A stretch of DNA of 40,353 bases from Bacteroidales bacterium (GTDB lineage Bacteria > Bacteroidota > Bacteroidia > Bacteroidales > Paludibacteraceae): assembly GCA_012837685.1 (NCBI GenBank), contig DUQS01000005.1:1-40353 (forward strand). The letters are read 5' to 3'. A program made the translations under genes and the position numbers. Below, in pieces: positions 1-8,331 of this stretch. How positions within the stretch are numbered: the stretch's first letter is position 1; the number at the start of each line of letters is the position of its first letter. The notes under the pieces are model-generated. The model saw only the letters and a list, made by a program, of their open reading frames with translations, was not told the DNA's origin and did no database searches.

Positions 1-68
1 AAAAGCTTTAAAATCAATCGAAATTTCTCGTCTGAAATCCTGCCTCTAAAAAAATACTTGTTACTCAT
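1..68 (-). CDS. Probable IS1595-type transposase, N-terminus only (cut by window edge)
   Basis: An ATG at 68 on the minus strand opens a frame that runs off the left edge, giving 22 codons that start MSNKYFFRGRISDEKF. A short basic start followed by an I-S-x-x-K-F-R-x-I-L helix resembles the opening of IS1595/ISXO2-like transposases, which cut and paste their own element. A Bacteroidetes -7 element (TATCTTTG) lies 20 bases upstream of the ATG. The catalytic residues lie outside the window, so the family call rests on a short N-terminal resemblance and could be wrong. The open frame and its promoter are seen directly. Confidence 0.45.
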   Translation of the reverse strand, partial: MSNKYFFRGRISDEKFRLILKL

Positions 69-87
69 TGGTCTTCAATTAATTATG

Positions 88-95
88 CAAAGATA
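88..95 (-). promoter_or_regulatory. -7 promoter element (TATCTTTG) for the leftward partial gene
   Basis: The minus strand reads TATCTTTGC, a match to the Bacteroidetes -7 consensus TAnnTTTG. It sits 20 bases before the ATG at 68, so the leader would be about 12 bases. No clear TTTG -33 box is seen at the expected distance. Confidence 0.5.
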
Positions 96-143
96 ATCTT
101 TACTTAACTAATCTTGAACCTTTATTTTAAATTTATCAATTTT

Positions 144-973
144 ATGAAAAAACTTTTCTTTTTATTGGCGGCTTTTTGCTGCGCAGCGGCTCTGCATGCG
201 CAAACCGAAATCACAACGGTTGAATTTTCGTTTAATCGCGATGCTATTGACTTTTACATAGGCAACACAGAAGGCGCAGTTGCCAACAAAATTACGGAGA
301 ATACGTCAACACCCGCTGAAGTTGGGTATTATTGTTCTAACATGTATTTGCTTTATGAAAATTCTCCGGGTAATTTTTGGGGTATTGGTCTGGGCGAAGG
401 AGCCATCTCCGGAACCAAAACGTATGCTGTGGAATTGCAATTTTGTGTAAAAACAGATTACGCTTGGCCTGCCGACCTCAATACGCTGATTTTTATTTGG
501 GATGGCGACACGATTGTTCCTGGACTAGTGGAAAATGTGACTCCTACCGTTATTTCTCATTTCTACTATTGGGTGCGCCGGCTGAAGCACCTGCGCCTAC
601 TTATACACTCACTTTAGTCAATGTAGATAAACATGGATATCCAAATTGGACATATACCGGTGGCGACTATTTTGAGGGAACATCAATTACTTTCCAATAT
701 AAAGCTCCGGAAGATGGCAAGGTGTTTGACAAATGGGTGTCCGAAGGATTGACACTCACCACAGAGCAAGAGATTGATAACCCATTGACCATTGTGATGC
801 CTGCCAACGCCGTAACCATAACGGCTACTTACAAAAATGCAACCGCCATAAATAACGTGAAACTCGAAGCGCCAAAATCGAAAAAAATAATAGTAGATGG
901 TGTGGTTTATATTCTTCGCGACGAAAAAGTTTACAACCTTCAAGGCATGGAATGCGAATTACCGAAGAAGTAA
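144..973 (+). pseudogene. Secreted InlB-repeat-like surface protein, tandem copy 1, frameshifted
   Basis: From the ATG at 144 the frame encodes a signal peptide (MKKLFFLLAAFCCAAALHAQ), then an unrecognised domain of about 120 residues. The frame then breaks near 567, and the C-terminal half continues one frame over to the stop at 971-973. That half begins APAEAPAPTYTLTLVN and resembles a divergent InlB B-repeat (KVFDKW, then MPANAVTITATY). The tail (VDGVVYILRDEKVYNLQG) resembles short C-terminal motifs on Bacteroidales surface proteins. Against copy 2, one G is missing in the stretch TTATTTCTGCAT. Both copies span exactly 830 bases, one short of a 276-residue frame. The intact product would probably be exported and surface exposed; its function is unknown. 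No copy-2-like promoter region remains upstream. Confidence 0.75.
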
Positions 974-1057
974 AAAACTCATCCAATTTGAATGTTTATG
1001 AACTTTTTTCACTTTACAAGATTTTATTGGTATTTTTTTTGTTTCAAAAGTTTTTTC

Positions 1058-1065
1058 TACATTTG
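1058..1065 (+). promoter_or_regulatory. -7 promoter element (TACATTTG) ahead of copy 2
   Basis: TACATTTG matches the Bacteroidetes -7 consensus. A TTTG box lies at 1038-1041, but the 16-base gap is shorter than usual. The leader to the ATG at 1184 would be about 110 bases. Confidence 0.45.
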
Positions 1066-1183
1066 TGGTGTTAAATTATAAAATGCGAAAAACGCATAAC
1101 CATATACCCTCCTCGCGTCAAAACGGGGGGGGTAAATAATTAAAAATCAATTACTTATAAATCATTTAAAATTTATCAATTTT

Positions 1184-2013
1184 ATGAAAAAACTTTTCTT
1201 TTTATTAGCAGCTTTTTGTTGCGCAACGGCTCTGCATGCCCAAACCGAAATCACAACGGTTGAATTTTCGCTTAATCGCAATGCTATTGACTTTTACATA
1301 GGCAATACCGAAGGCGCAGTTCAGCAAAAAATTAGGGAGAATACGTCTGTACCAGCTGAAGTTGGGTATGAATGTAATAACAGGTATTTGATTTATGAAA
1401 AATACCCGGGGATTTTTGGGGTATTGGTAATGGCGAAGAAGCCATCTCCGGAACTAAAACGTATGCTGTGCGATTGGATATTAGTGCATTAACCGATTAT
1501 GCTTGGCCCACCGACCTCAATACGCTGATTTTTATTTGGAACGGCAACACGGTTGTTCCTGCTAAAGTTAAAAATTTGACTCCTACCGTTATTTCTGCAT
1601 ATCTACTATTGAGTGCGCCGGCTGAAGCACCTGCGCCTACTTATACACTCACTTTAGTCAATGCAGATAAAAATGGATATCCAAATCAGACATATACCGG
1701 TGGCAACTATGTTGAGGGAGCATCAATTACTTTCCAATATAAAGCTCCGGAAAGTAGCAAAGTATTTGACAAATGGGTGTCCGAAGGATTGACACTCACC
1801 ACAGAGCAAGAGACAGCCAACCCATTGACCATTGTGATGCCAGCCAACGCCGTAACCATAACGGCTACTTACAAAAATGCAACCGCCATAAATAACGTGA
1901 AACTTGAAGCACCAAAATCGAAAAAAATAATAGTTGATGGTGTGGTTTACATTCTTCGCGACGAAAAGGTTTACAACCTTCAAGGCAAGGAATGCGAATT
2001 ACCGAAGAAGTAA
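1184..2013 (+). pseudogene. Secreted InlB-repeat-like surface protein, tandem copy 2, frameshifted
   Basis: This is a near-identical repeat of the 144-973 gene, again 830 bases, with the same signal peptide, central domain, InlB-like repeat and C-terminal tail. Its lesion is elsewhere: near 1409 it reads CCGGGGATTTTTGG where copy 1 reads CCGGGTAATTTTTGG, so one base is lost. The first frame therefore ends at 1492 after 102 codons. The frame needed for the rest (LTDYAWPTDLNTLIF through to the InlB-like repeat) is open to 2013. Unlike copy 1 it keeps a recognisable promoter and has a terminator right after it. A sequencing error in one or both copies cannot be excluded. Confidence 0.75.
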
Positions 2014-2043
2014 AAAACTCTTTCTGTTTGAAAGTTTATAAAG

Positions 2044-2076
2044 TAGGGACATTGCGTGCAGTGTTCCTATTTTTTT
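2044..2076 (+). terminator. Rho-independent terminator after copy 2
   Basis: The arms TAGGGACA and TGTTCCTA can pair over 8 bp with one G-U pair, followed directly by seven T. It closes transcription of the copy 2 pseudogene. Confidence 0.7.
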
Positions 2077-2078
2077 AC

Positions 2079-2120
2079 CTACAAAAAACGACCTGCCTCA
2101 AGGCAAGTCGTTTTTTGTAG
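2079..2120. terminator. Bidirectional terminator between copy 2 and nqrF
   Basis: The 19-base arm from 2079 is matched by its inverted repeat ending at 2120 with a single mismatch, around a TCAA loop. A- and T-runs lie inside the stem, so it can end transcription in both directions, including the nqr operon from the right. Confidence 0.85.
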
Positions 2121-2140
2121 TAGTTATGTGGCAGTAAGAA

Positions 2141-3421
2141 TTAACCAAAATCGTCGAAACGAATCATATCGTCTTCAACACCCAAACTATGCAGCAAATC
2201 CAACACTGTTTTTGCCATCATAGGAGGTCCGCAAAGGTAATATTCGATATCTTCCGGTGCATCGTGTTGTTTTAAATAGGTATCGCCTAAAACAGGTGCC
2301 ACAAAACCGGCTGTATATTTCACGCCCATTGCATCGGCTTTCGGGTCGGGACGGTCGAGTGCCAAATGGAAGTGGAAATTCGAAAATTCCTTTTCGAGTT
2401 CTAAGAAATCTTCCATAAAGAACACTTCGTCGATAGAACGTGCGCCATAGAAATAGTGCATCTCACGGTCGCGCGTGTCCAACGTTTTGAGCATGTGCAT
2501 AATCTGAGCACGCAACGGCGCCATACCTGCACCACCGCCTACCCAAATCATTTCTCTCTTCGAATCGTACACCGGATGGAAATCACCATAAGGTCCGCTC
2601 ATGGTTACTTTATCGCCGGGTTTCAATGAGAAAATGTACGACGTTGCTATACCGCAAGGTACATCCATAAAGCCACCGCCTTGCTCTTTCGGTTTGAAAG
2701 GCGGCGTAGCAATACGCACATTGAGTGTGATAATATCGCCTTCGTCAGGATAATTCGCCATAGAATAAGCACGAATGGTCGGTTCGGTATTTTTCTGTTT
2801 TAAGCCGAATAGACCAAATTTTTCCCATGCCGGCACATACAAATCGCCTATCTGTTCGCGGTCAAAATCGTTATAGTCAATGTCGTAAGCAGGAATTTTA
2901 ATTTGCGAATACGAACCCGGGATAAAATCCATATGTTCGCCCGGAGGCAAAGCCACTTTGAATTCTTTGATAAACGTGGCAACGTTTTTGTTGGAAATAA
3001 CCGTACATTCCCATTCTTTTACACCCAAAATAGATTCTTCCACTTTGAGAGACATGTCGCCTTTCACTTTTACTTGGCAACCCAAACGCCAATTGTCCAT
3101 TATCTGTTTTCGGGTAAAATGCACCGTTTCGGTCGGCAAAATTTCACCACCACCGTCAAGTATTTGGCATTTGCATTGCGCACACGAGCCTTTACCGCCA
3201 CATGCCGACGGCAAAAACACACCAACATCAGCCATAGTGCTCAACAACATTCCACCTGCCGGAACTTCAAATTCCTTATCACCGTTAATTGTAATTTTTA
3301 CATTGCCTGAAGCCACCAAATAACGTTTGGCAACCAGCAACACAATAACCAGCAAAATGATGACCAACAAAAAGACGGTCAGACTGACAAGTATTGCCAT
3401 AGTGTTAATTTCGAGTAACAT
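2141..3421 (-). CDS. nqrF: Na+-translocating NADH:quinone reductase subunit F
   Basis: This is the NADH-oxidising subunit of Na+-NQR, 426 residues as usual for the family. One N-terminal membrane helix (about residues 9-31) anchors it. The [2Fe-2S] ferredoxin domain has C74, C80, C83 and C115. The FAD/NADH reductase domain follows, with RAYSMANYP for FAD and GGGAGMAPLRAQ for NADH. It oxidises NADH on the cytoplasmic side and passes electrons through FAD and the iron-sulfur cluster into the membrane subunits. The first ATG was chosen because AGAAAAG lies just upstream; the ATG seven codons in (MAILVSL) has no such site. It is the last gene of the operon, 16 bases after nqrE, and ends at the bidirectional terminator. 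Confidence 0.97.
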   Translation of the reverse strand: MLLEINTMAILVSLTVFLLVIILLVIVLLVAKRYLVASGNVKITINGDKEFEVPAGGMLLSTMADVGVFLPSACGGKGSCAQCKCQILDGGGEILPTETVHFTRKQIMDNWRLGCQVKVKGDMSLKVEESILGVKEWECTVISNKNVATFIKEFKVALPPGEHMDFIPGSYSQIKIPAYDIDYNDFDREQIGDLYVPAWEKFGLFGLKQKNTEPTIRAYSMANYPDEGDIITLNVRIATPPFKPKEQGGGFMDVPCGIATSYIFSLKPGDKVTMSGPYGDFHPVYDSKREMIWVGGGAGMAPLRAQIMHMLKTLDTRDREMHYFYGARSIDEVFFMEDFLELEKEFSNFHFHLALDRPDPKADAMGVKYTAGFVAPVLGDTYLKQHDAPEDIEYYLCGPPMMAKTVLDLLHSLGVEDDMIRFDDFG

Positions 3422-3437
3422 ATCTTTTCTGTGATTT

Positions 3438-4082
3438 TTAAATTTTCAATCCGCTGAAGCAAAGGAACGCCATCGCCATCAGCCCTACCGTAATAAATGT
3501 AATACCTAAACCGCGCAACGGAGCCGGAACATTACTGTACTCCAGTTTTTCGCGTATCGCCGCCAAACCGACAATAGCCAAAATCCAACCGACACCACTG
3601 CCAAGTGCGTAAGCCACTACATCGCCAATACTTTTCAACGCTTTCGGGTCGGATGCTTCAAGACCAAGACGCTGCTGCATAAAAAGCGCACCACCCATAA
3701 TGGCACAGTTTACTGCAATAAGCGGCAGGAATATTCCCAACGAATTATAAAGCGATGGGGTAAATTTTTCTACAACCATCTCCACCAATTGCGTAATGGC
3801 TGCAATAACCGCAATGAACAAAATAAAACTCAAATAACTCAAATCTAAGTTGGCAAAACCTTCGCCCAACCATGAAAGTGCACCCGCACTCAACACGTAA
3901 CGTTCGAGCAAATAGTTTACCGGCAATGTGATGAGCAGTACAAACGTTACCGCCACGCCCAAACCGAAAGAGGTTTTCACATTTTTCGATACTGCCAGAT
4001 ATGAACACATACCTAAGAAGTAGGCGAAAATCATATTGTCCACAAAAATGGACCGTACAAATATACTTAATGCGTTTTCCAT
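3438..4082 (-). CDS. nqrE: Na+-translocating NADH:quinone reductase subunit E
   Basis: An integral membrane subunit with six predicted helices, 214 residues. NqrE and NqrD are homologous, inverted-topology partners around the sodium path. The start [16 protein letters not shown] is typical of the family and uses the ATG at 4082; a TTG three codons earlier is less likely. C26 (GMCSYLAVS) and C126 (VNCAIMGG) correspond to the cysteines that, in the Vibrio enzyme, bind an iron centre between NqrD and NqrE. Only 13 bases separate it from nqrD. Confidence 0.96.
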   Translation of the reverse strand: MENALSIFVRSIFVDNMIFAYFLGMCSYLAVSKNVKTSFGLGVAVTFVLLITLPVNYLLERYVLSAGALSWLGEGFANLDLSYLSFILFIAVIAAITQLVEMVVEKFTPSLYNSLGIFLPLIAVNCAIMGGALFMQQRLGLEASDPKALKSIGDVVAYALGSGVGWILAIVGLAAIREKLEYSNVPAPLRGLGITFITVGLMAMAFLCFSGLKI

Positions 4083-4095
4083 ACAATTCAATTAT

Positions 4096-4722
4096 TTATT
4101 TCTCTTGAAGTTCTTTATCAACTGCGCGATGAACCCAAATGATACATGCTAATAAAATCAATGCCATTGAAGGCAACATCATTAAACCGTTATCGACATA
4201 ACCGGCTTCGTACCAACTTTGCGGCACAATTCGATAGCCCAGCAATGAACCTGAGCCGAACAGTTCGCGAAAGAAAGCCGTTACCACTAAAATAATCGCA
4301 TAGCCGAGACCATTGCCCAATCCATCGAGAAAAGAAGCCCACGGTTTGTTAGCCATAGCAAATGCCTCAAGACGTCCCATCAAAATACAGTTGGTAATAA
4401 TAAGACCTATATAGACCGACAACTGTACACTCACATCAAAAGCAAATGCTTTCAAAAATTCACTAACAACGGTAACTAAAGCTGCCACAACCACCAGTTG
4501 CACAATAATACGCACGCTGTTGGGAATGGTGTTGCGAATAAGCGAGATAACCACATTGGACAATGCCACGATAATCATTACCGACACACCCATTACCAAC
4601 GCCGGTTTCATCTCCACCGTTACAGCCAACGCCGAACAGATACCTAATACTTGTACGGAAATCGGGTTGTTCTTGCTCAAAGGTCCGAGCAAAGTATTTT
4701 TCAATTCCTCATTCATTTTCAT
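4096..4722 (-). CDS. nqrD: Na+-translocating NADH:quinone reductase subunit D
   Basis: A membrane subunit of 208 residues that pairs with NqrE to form the sodium-translocating core. C29 (LGICSALAV) and C112 (TNCILMG) match in position the iron-binding cysteines of characterised NqrD proteins. The start at 4722 is fixed by an ATGA overlap with the nqrC stop and by a strong Shine-Dalgarno sequence. A second ATG two codons in is less well placed. The C-terminus ends in a short charged tail ([11 protein letters not shown]). Confidence 0.96.
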   Translation of the reverse strand: MKMNEELKNTLLGPLSKNNPISVQVLGICSALAVTVEMKPALVMGVSVMIIVALSNVVISLIRNTIPNSVRIIVQLVVVAALVTVVSEFLKAFAFDVSVQLSVYIGLIITNCILMGRLEAFAMANKPWASFLDGLGNGLGYAIILVVTAFFRELFGSGSLLGYRIVPQSWYEAGYVDNGLMMLPSMALILLACIIWVHRAVDKELQEK

Positions 4723-5570
4723 AATTCATTTCCTCCTTCATTAGTAGGTTGTTGGGGGTTATCCAGAAATGCACTATAGGCGCCGATTGAATTTTTTAGC
4801 ATCGATTCAACACCTTTCGAAGTAATGGTGCTGCCCGAAATACCGTCCACTTGGTCTTGTCCGACAACCTTTTGTCCTTCTTTTACTATAGCGATGGAAA
4901 CAAACACTCCGTTATTCATAATCTGCTTACCTTCAAACTGTTTTTGAAACTTCGGTGTGGCGATATTCGAACCCAAACCCGGAGTTTCACTTGCATGTGA
5001 GAAGTAAACACCGTAAACCGTATTTTTATCATCGTTCAGTGCAATGTAGCCCCAAATGGCACCCCAAAGTCCCGCACCATTCAGCGGAATAATGTATTTC
5101 GTTGCGCCATCTACATTAGCCACATAAAGAGGTAATTGACCTTCGGCGGCTTTCACATCGAAATCGTCCACAGGATCCAATTTGCTTACCACATTACCTT
5201 CGACATCAAGCAACTCATAAGCCACAATGGTATTGGCATATAACGTTGCCACATCGCCCTGCGTAAGGTCGAGCGTCGGCAGCGAACTCAGAATTTGCTT
5301 CTTCGTGTCGAGTTTTACATTGTCGTCTTGACGAGCTTTGAGCATAGCAGACGTAAACGAAAGCAGCAAAGAGACTATCACCACAATCACAGCCGTATAA
5401 ACCAAAATGTAGGTGTTGCTGTTTTTGTTAAAAGTCTTTTTTTCAGGTTTATCCTCTCCGACAAGTTCAAACTCCGAAGCCGGCGCGTTGCACACGGGAC
5501 ATTTTTCGGGGGCTTGTTCGCCTTCGTAAATGTAACCGCAAACTTTGCATCTAAATTTTTTTGTTGCCAT
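4719..5570 (-). CDS. nqrC: Na+-NQR subunit C with N-terminal rubredoxin-type domain
   Basis: The 283 residues comprise two parts. Residues 1-38 form a short rubredoxin of the rubrerythrin type, with C8-x2-C11 and C24-x2-C27 in the form CxxCGYIYEG and CPVCNAP. A charged linker (about 39-51) leads to one membrane helix (about 53-75). The NqrC FMN-binding domain follows, with the flavinylation motif SGST at 245-248; Thr248 should carry covalent FMN, as in other NqrC proteins. In known Na+-NQR the NqrC C-terminal domain is periplasmic, so the added iron domain would be cytoplasmic. NqrC normally starts just before its helix, so the domain is an addition of about 45 residues. The frame is continuous, with no sign of a joined neighbour. 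The flavin transferase ApbE is not in the window. Confidence 0.95.
   Translation of the reverse strand: MATKKFRCKVCGYIYEGEQAPEKCPVCNAPASEFELVGEDKPEKKTFNKNSNTYILVYTAVIVVIVSLLLSFTSAMLKARQDDNVKLDTKKQILSSLPTLDLTQGDVATLYANTIVAYELLDVEGNVVSKLDPVDDFDVKAAEGQLPLYVANVDGATKYIIPLNGAGLWGAIWGYIALNDDKNTVYGVYFSHASETPGLGSNIATPKFQKQFEGKQIMNNGVFVSIAIVKEGQKVVGQDQVDGISGSTITSKGVESMLKNSIGAYSAFLDNPQQPTNEGGNEL
4731..4738 (-). promoter_or_regulatory. Strong Shine-Dalgarno sequence for nqrD inside nqrC
   Basis: The minus strand reads AAGGAGGA, 8-9 bases before the nqrD ATG. It lies within the last codons of nqrC (Glu-Gly-Gly). Strong Shine-Dalgarno sites are uncommon among the genes here, so this site together with the ATGA overlap implies coupled translation of NqrC and NqrD. 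Confidence 0.8.
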
Positions 5571-5584
5571 ATTTTATTTCTTCT

Positions 5585-6784
5585 TTATTTAGAGTTTACA
5601 CGTTTCAAACGTTTTTTAATGTTCGCTTGCACCACAAACCAATCGATGAGGCAACCGAATACGTTCATCAGCAAAATAGCAAGCATCATACCTTCGGGAT
5701 AACCCGGGTTGAGTACTCGGATAATGACAGCCATTACACCGATAAGAAATCCGTAAATCCATTTACCCGTCTCGGTGCGCGCCGCAGTTACAGGGTCGGT
5801 AGCCATAAATACCGCACCGAAAGCAAAGCCGCCCAAAACAAGATGTTCATACCAAGGCAGATGCGCTATGGCTGTGTCAGGTCCCCAAAGATTGAATATG
5901 AGTGCCATAAAAGCACCGCCACCAAATACGCTGAGCATTATTTTCCAACTGGCAACACCTGTAACAATTAGTACAATGGCACCAAGAAGTATAGCCAACG
6001 TGGAAGTTTCGCCCACCGAACCGGGAATCCAACCGATGAAAGCATCCCAAAATCCGATGGGATTGCCCATAATATCATGGAAAGCAGGCGTAGATGTCTC
6101 TGCAACGCCAATTTGTCCAAGCGGTGTTGCACCCGAAAAACCATCGACGGCTTCGCCGGCACCCCACCAAAAAGCATCGCGCGTACGCACCCAAACAGCA
6201 TCGCCGCTCATTGCCGTAGGATAGGCAAAAAATAGGAATGCACGCGTAATCAACGCCACGTTAAAAATATTGTAGCCCGTTCCGCCGAAAACTTCTTTGG
6301 CAAAAATAACCGCAAACGCCGTAGCCACAGCCACCATCCAAAGCGGTGTATCGATAGGCACAATCATGGGAATGAGAAAGCCGGTTACAAAATAACCTTC
6401 AGCCACCTCTTCTTTTCTTATTTGAGCAGCAACAATTTCAATGCCCAAACCCACAATGTAGGAAACCAATAATATAGGCAGAACCGCTAAAAATCCGAAA
6501 GCAAATTCAGCAAAAAAACCAACTTCTTGCCCAATGGCTATAAAATGCTGATAACCAACATTCCACATACCAAAAAGCATAGCAGGAATCAATGCAATAA
6601 TAACGGTAAACATTGTACGTTTCGAGTCGATTGCATCGTGTATATGCACGCCATTTTTAGTGGTTTCGTTCGGCACAACCAAGAACGTCTCCACCGCATC
6701 GAACAAAGAGTGTAATTTAGCCAACTTACCGCCTTCGGAAAAAGTGGGCTTCACTCTATCAATAATTTTCTTAATAAAATTCAT
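5585..6784 (-). CDS. nqrB: Na+-translocating NADH:quinone reductase subunit B
   Basis: The largest membrane subunit, 399 residues, with about ten hydrophobic segments. It carries covalent FMN and riboflavin and contributes to the quinone site. The flavinylation motif GFSGAT lies at 215-220, with Thr220 the expected FMN site. The N-terminus (MNFIKKIIDRVKPTFSEGGK) matches the usual cytoplasmic start. The ATG at 6784 is used; an in-frame TTG two codons upstream is unlikely. It lies 23 bases after nqrA and 14 before nqrC. Confidence 0.97.
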   Translation of the reverse strand: MNFIKKIIDRVKPTFSEGGKLAKLHSLFDAVETFLVVPNETTKNGVHIHDAIDSKRTMFTVIIALIPAMLFGMWNVGYQHFIAIGQEVGFFAEFAFGFLAVLPILLVSYIVGLGIEIVAAQIRKEEVAEGYFVTGFLIPMIVPIDTPLWMVAVATAFAVIFAKEVFGGTGYNIFNVALITRAFLFFAYPTAMSGDAVWVRTRDAFWWGAGEAVDGFSGATPLGQIGVAETSTPAFHDIMGNPIGFWDAFIGWIPGSVGETSTLAILLGAIVLIVTGVASWKIMLSVFGGGAFMALIFNLWGPDTAIAHLPWYEHLVLGGFAFGAVFMATDPVTAARTETGKWIYGFLIGVMAVIIRVLNPGYPEGMMLAILLMNVFGCLIDWFVVQANIKKRLKRVNSK

Positions 6785-6807
6785 ATCCAATTCGTTTCAA
6801 TAGTCAA

Positions 6808-8166
6808 TTATTCAAGTTCTTTCCTCATATAATCCAAGGCTTCACGCACGATACGTTGAATTTCTATCTTCGATGTGCATACGAACTCGCACAAGGCAAA
6901 ATCTTCAGGAGCCACTTCATAAGCGCCGAGTTGTTCCATTTTGTCCAAATTTTTGGCAATCATAGCTTTAATGAGCTGTTCTGGCAAAATATCCATGGGG
7001 AAAACTTTTTCCATTTCACCGCTTACTATAAATGCGCGCCGCCCTCCCAACAAACGAGTATCGTAGGCAAACGCCATTTTCGGGAAAATTTTCCGCACCA
7101 ATTTTGTAACATACAACGCACTGTTGCTGAACTTATTAAAACGCGGTGCAATCCAGCCAAACAGTTCATTGGCTTGGTCGCCCTCAGCAATCACCGTTAC
7201 CTCATTGGCAAACGGACTTAATACGCCGTCGTTCGTAGTTTGAACACCTGTCAGCACGTTGCCGTTGATAATGCGCACATTAACGCCTTTGCTGATATTG
7301 CACTTGGTAATGGCAGACAGCGGAGTTCCCGCAAATGTGCGAAAATAGCACGGATTAATAACTTCTGGTCCAACCAAAGCGACGAGTTTATGCAAATCGA
7401 CTTTGCCTGTTTTGGCAAATTTTCCCAATGCGGCAACATCTTGCACATTCATCGTCCAAACCGTTTCGCCCTTATTGATAGGAGACAAGCTGTTTATCTG
7501 TACGCCTACTGTCCCGGCAGGATGAGGTCCCACAAATTCGGTAATCTCCACATTGGTCATGTGCCGCAATTCGGCGTCAGTATCGGGTGAAACCGAATAA
7601 TAAACTTTGCCGTCGGTCAGTTGCGCCAACACGGACAAACCTGCTTGCACATCAGCCGAACGCCCTTTCAGCAAAAAATTGTAATCGGCTGCCAATGGTG
7701 CGGTGTCGAATGCGGACACAAAAATAGCTTTCGGCGTTACGGTCGGATTTATTACCACGTCGTAAGGACGGCGTTTAATAAATGCTCCAAAACCTGCCGA
7801 CAACACAGCATCCAAAATAGTGGCGCGGTCAGCCGAAAGAGAAATGGGAGCTAACTTTTCGTAAGTTGTAACCGCATCACGCTTTACCGAAACGTAAAGC
7901 AACTTACGGCGTTCGCCACGAGCCACTTCGGCTATTTTCCCACTTACGGGAGAAACAATTTTGAGCTCCGGATGGTTCTTATCAAACAAAAGGACGCTAC
8001 CGGCTTTCACAGTATCGCCCTCTTTTACAGCCACCTTTGGAGAAAAGCCCAAAAAATAATCAGGGACAATGGCTATCTTTTCAGGTTGGGACATCGACAC
8101 GACATTTGCCGCTGCTGCACCTTCCATCGGGATATCAAGCCCTTTTTTTAGCTTAATGGATTTCAT
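6808..8166 (-). CDS. nqrA: Na+-translocating NADH:quinone reductase subunit A
   Basis: A soluble cytoplasmic subunit of 452 residues, the usual length. The start (MKSIKLKKGLDIPMEG) is typical, and an RnfC-like barrel region follows (KEGDTVKAGSVLLFDK, VSPVSGKIAEVARGERR). NqrA docks on NqrB and contributes to ubiquinone or menaquinone binding. It is the first gene of the operon, with a good promoter 40 bases upstream, so all six subunits are probably made from one message. Confidence 0.97.
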   Translation of the reverse strand: MKSIKLKKGLDIPMEGAAAANVVSMSQPEKIAIVPDYFLGFSPKVAVKEGDTVKAGSVLLFDKNHPELKIVSPVSGKIAEVARGERRKLLYVSVKRDAVTTYEKLAPISLSADRATILDAVLSAGFGAFIKRRPYDVVINPTVTPKAIFVSAFDTAPLAADYNFLLKGRSADVQAGLSVLAQLTDGKVYYSVSPDTDAELRHMTNVEITEFVGPHPAGTVGVQINSLSPINKGETVWTMNVQDVAALGKFAKTGKVDLHKLVALVGPEVINPCYFRTFAGTPLSAITKCNISKGVNVRIINGNVLTGVQTTNDGVLSPFANEVTVIAEGDQANELFGWIAPRFNKFSNSALYVTKLVRKIFPKMAFAYDTRLLGGRRAFIVSGEMEKVFPMDILPEQLIKAMIAKNLDKMEQLGAYEVAPEDFALCEFVCTSKIEIQRIVREALDYMRKELE

Positions 8167-8205
8167 ATAAAAAAATAGGTTGATTTAGGTTCTTTTTTGG
8201 AAATG

Positions 8206-8237
8206 CAAAGGTACATTTTTTTTAACAACCAAACAAA
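8206..8237 (-). promoter_or_regulatory. nqr operon promoter (TTTG-N20-TACCTTTG)
   Basis: On the minus strand TTTG at 8237-8234 is followed after 20 bases by TACCTTTG at 8213-8206. This is a full match to the Bacteroidetes vegetative promoter. Transcription would start near 8198, giving a leader of about 32 bases before nqrA. Confidence 0.8.
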
Positions 8238-8305
8238 TAATAAATACACTTTGAAAAACAACTTTTTTTGCACTTTTTTTGAAACAGATTTACGACAAAA
8301 TTACC

Positions 8306-8313
8306 TATCTTTG
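8306..8313 (+). promoter_or_regulatory. -7 promoter element (TATCTTTG) for the ABC ATPase
   Basis: TATCTTTG matches the -7 consensus and ends 18 bases before the ATG at 8332. The nearest TTTG (8278-8281) is 24 bases upstream, longer than usual. Its position argues against the longer frame beginning at 8197. Confidence 0.55.
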
Positions 8314-8331
8314 TGGCAACAAAAAAGAATC

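Noticed and set aside
1108-1133. C-rich and G-rich runs between the tandem copies considered as a terminator hairpin
   Set aside because: The arms pair poorly and no T-run follows; the G-run may simply be a low-complexity tract.
144-2013. Programmed ribosomal frameshifting as the explanation for the broken tandem genes
   Set aside because: The two lesions lie at different places, neither at a typical slippery heptamer with a downstream structure, and each copy is intact where the other is broken.
8197-8331. N-terminal extension of the ABC ATPase from an ATG at 8197
   Set aside because: The extension crosses both divergent promoters and is not like any ABC ATPase N-terminus; the ATG at 8332 fits the family and the promoter.
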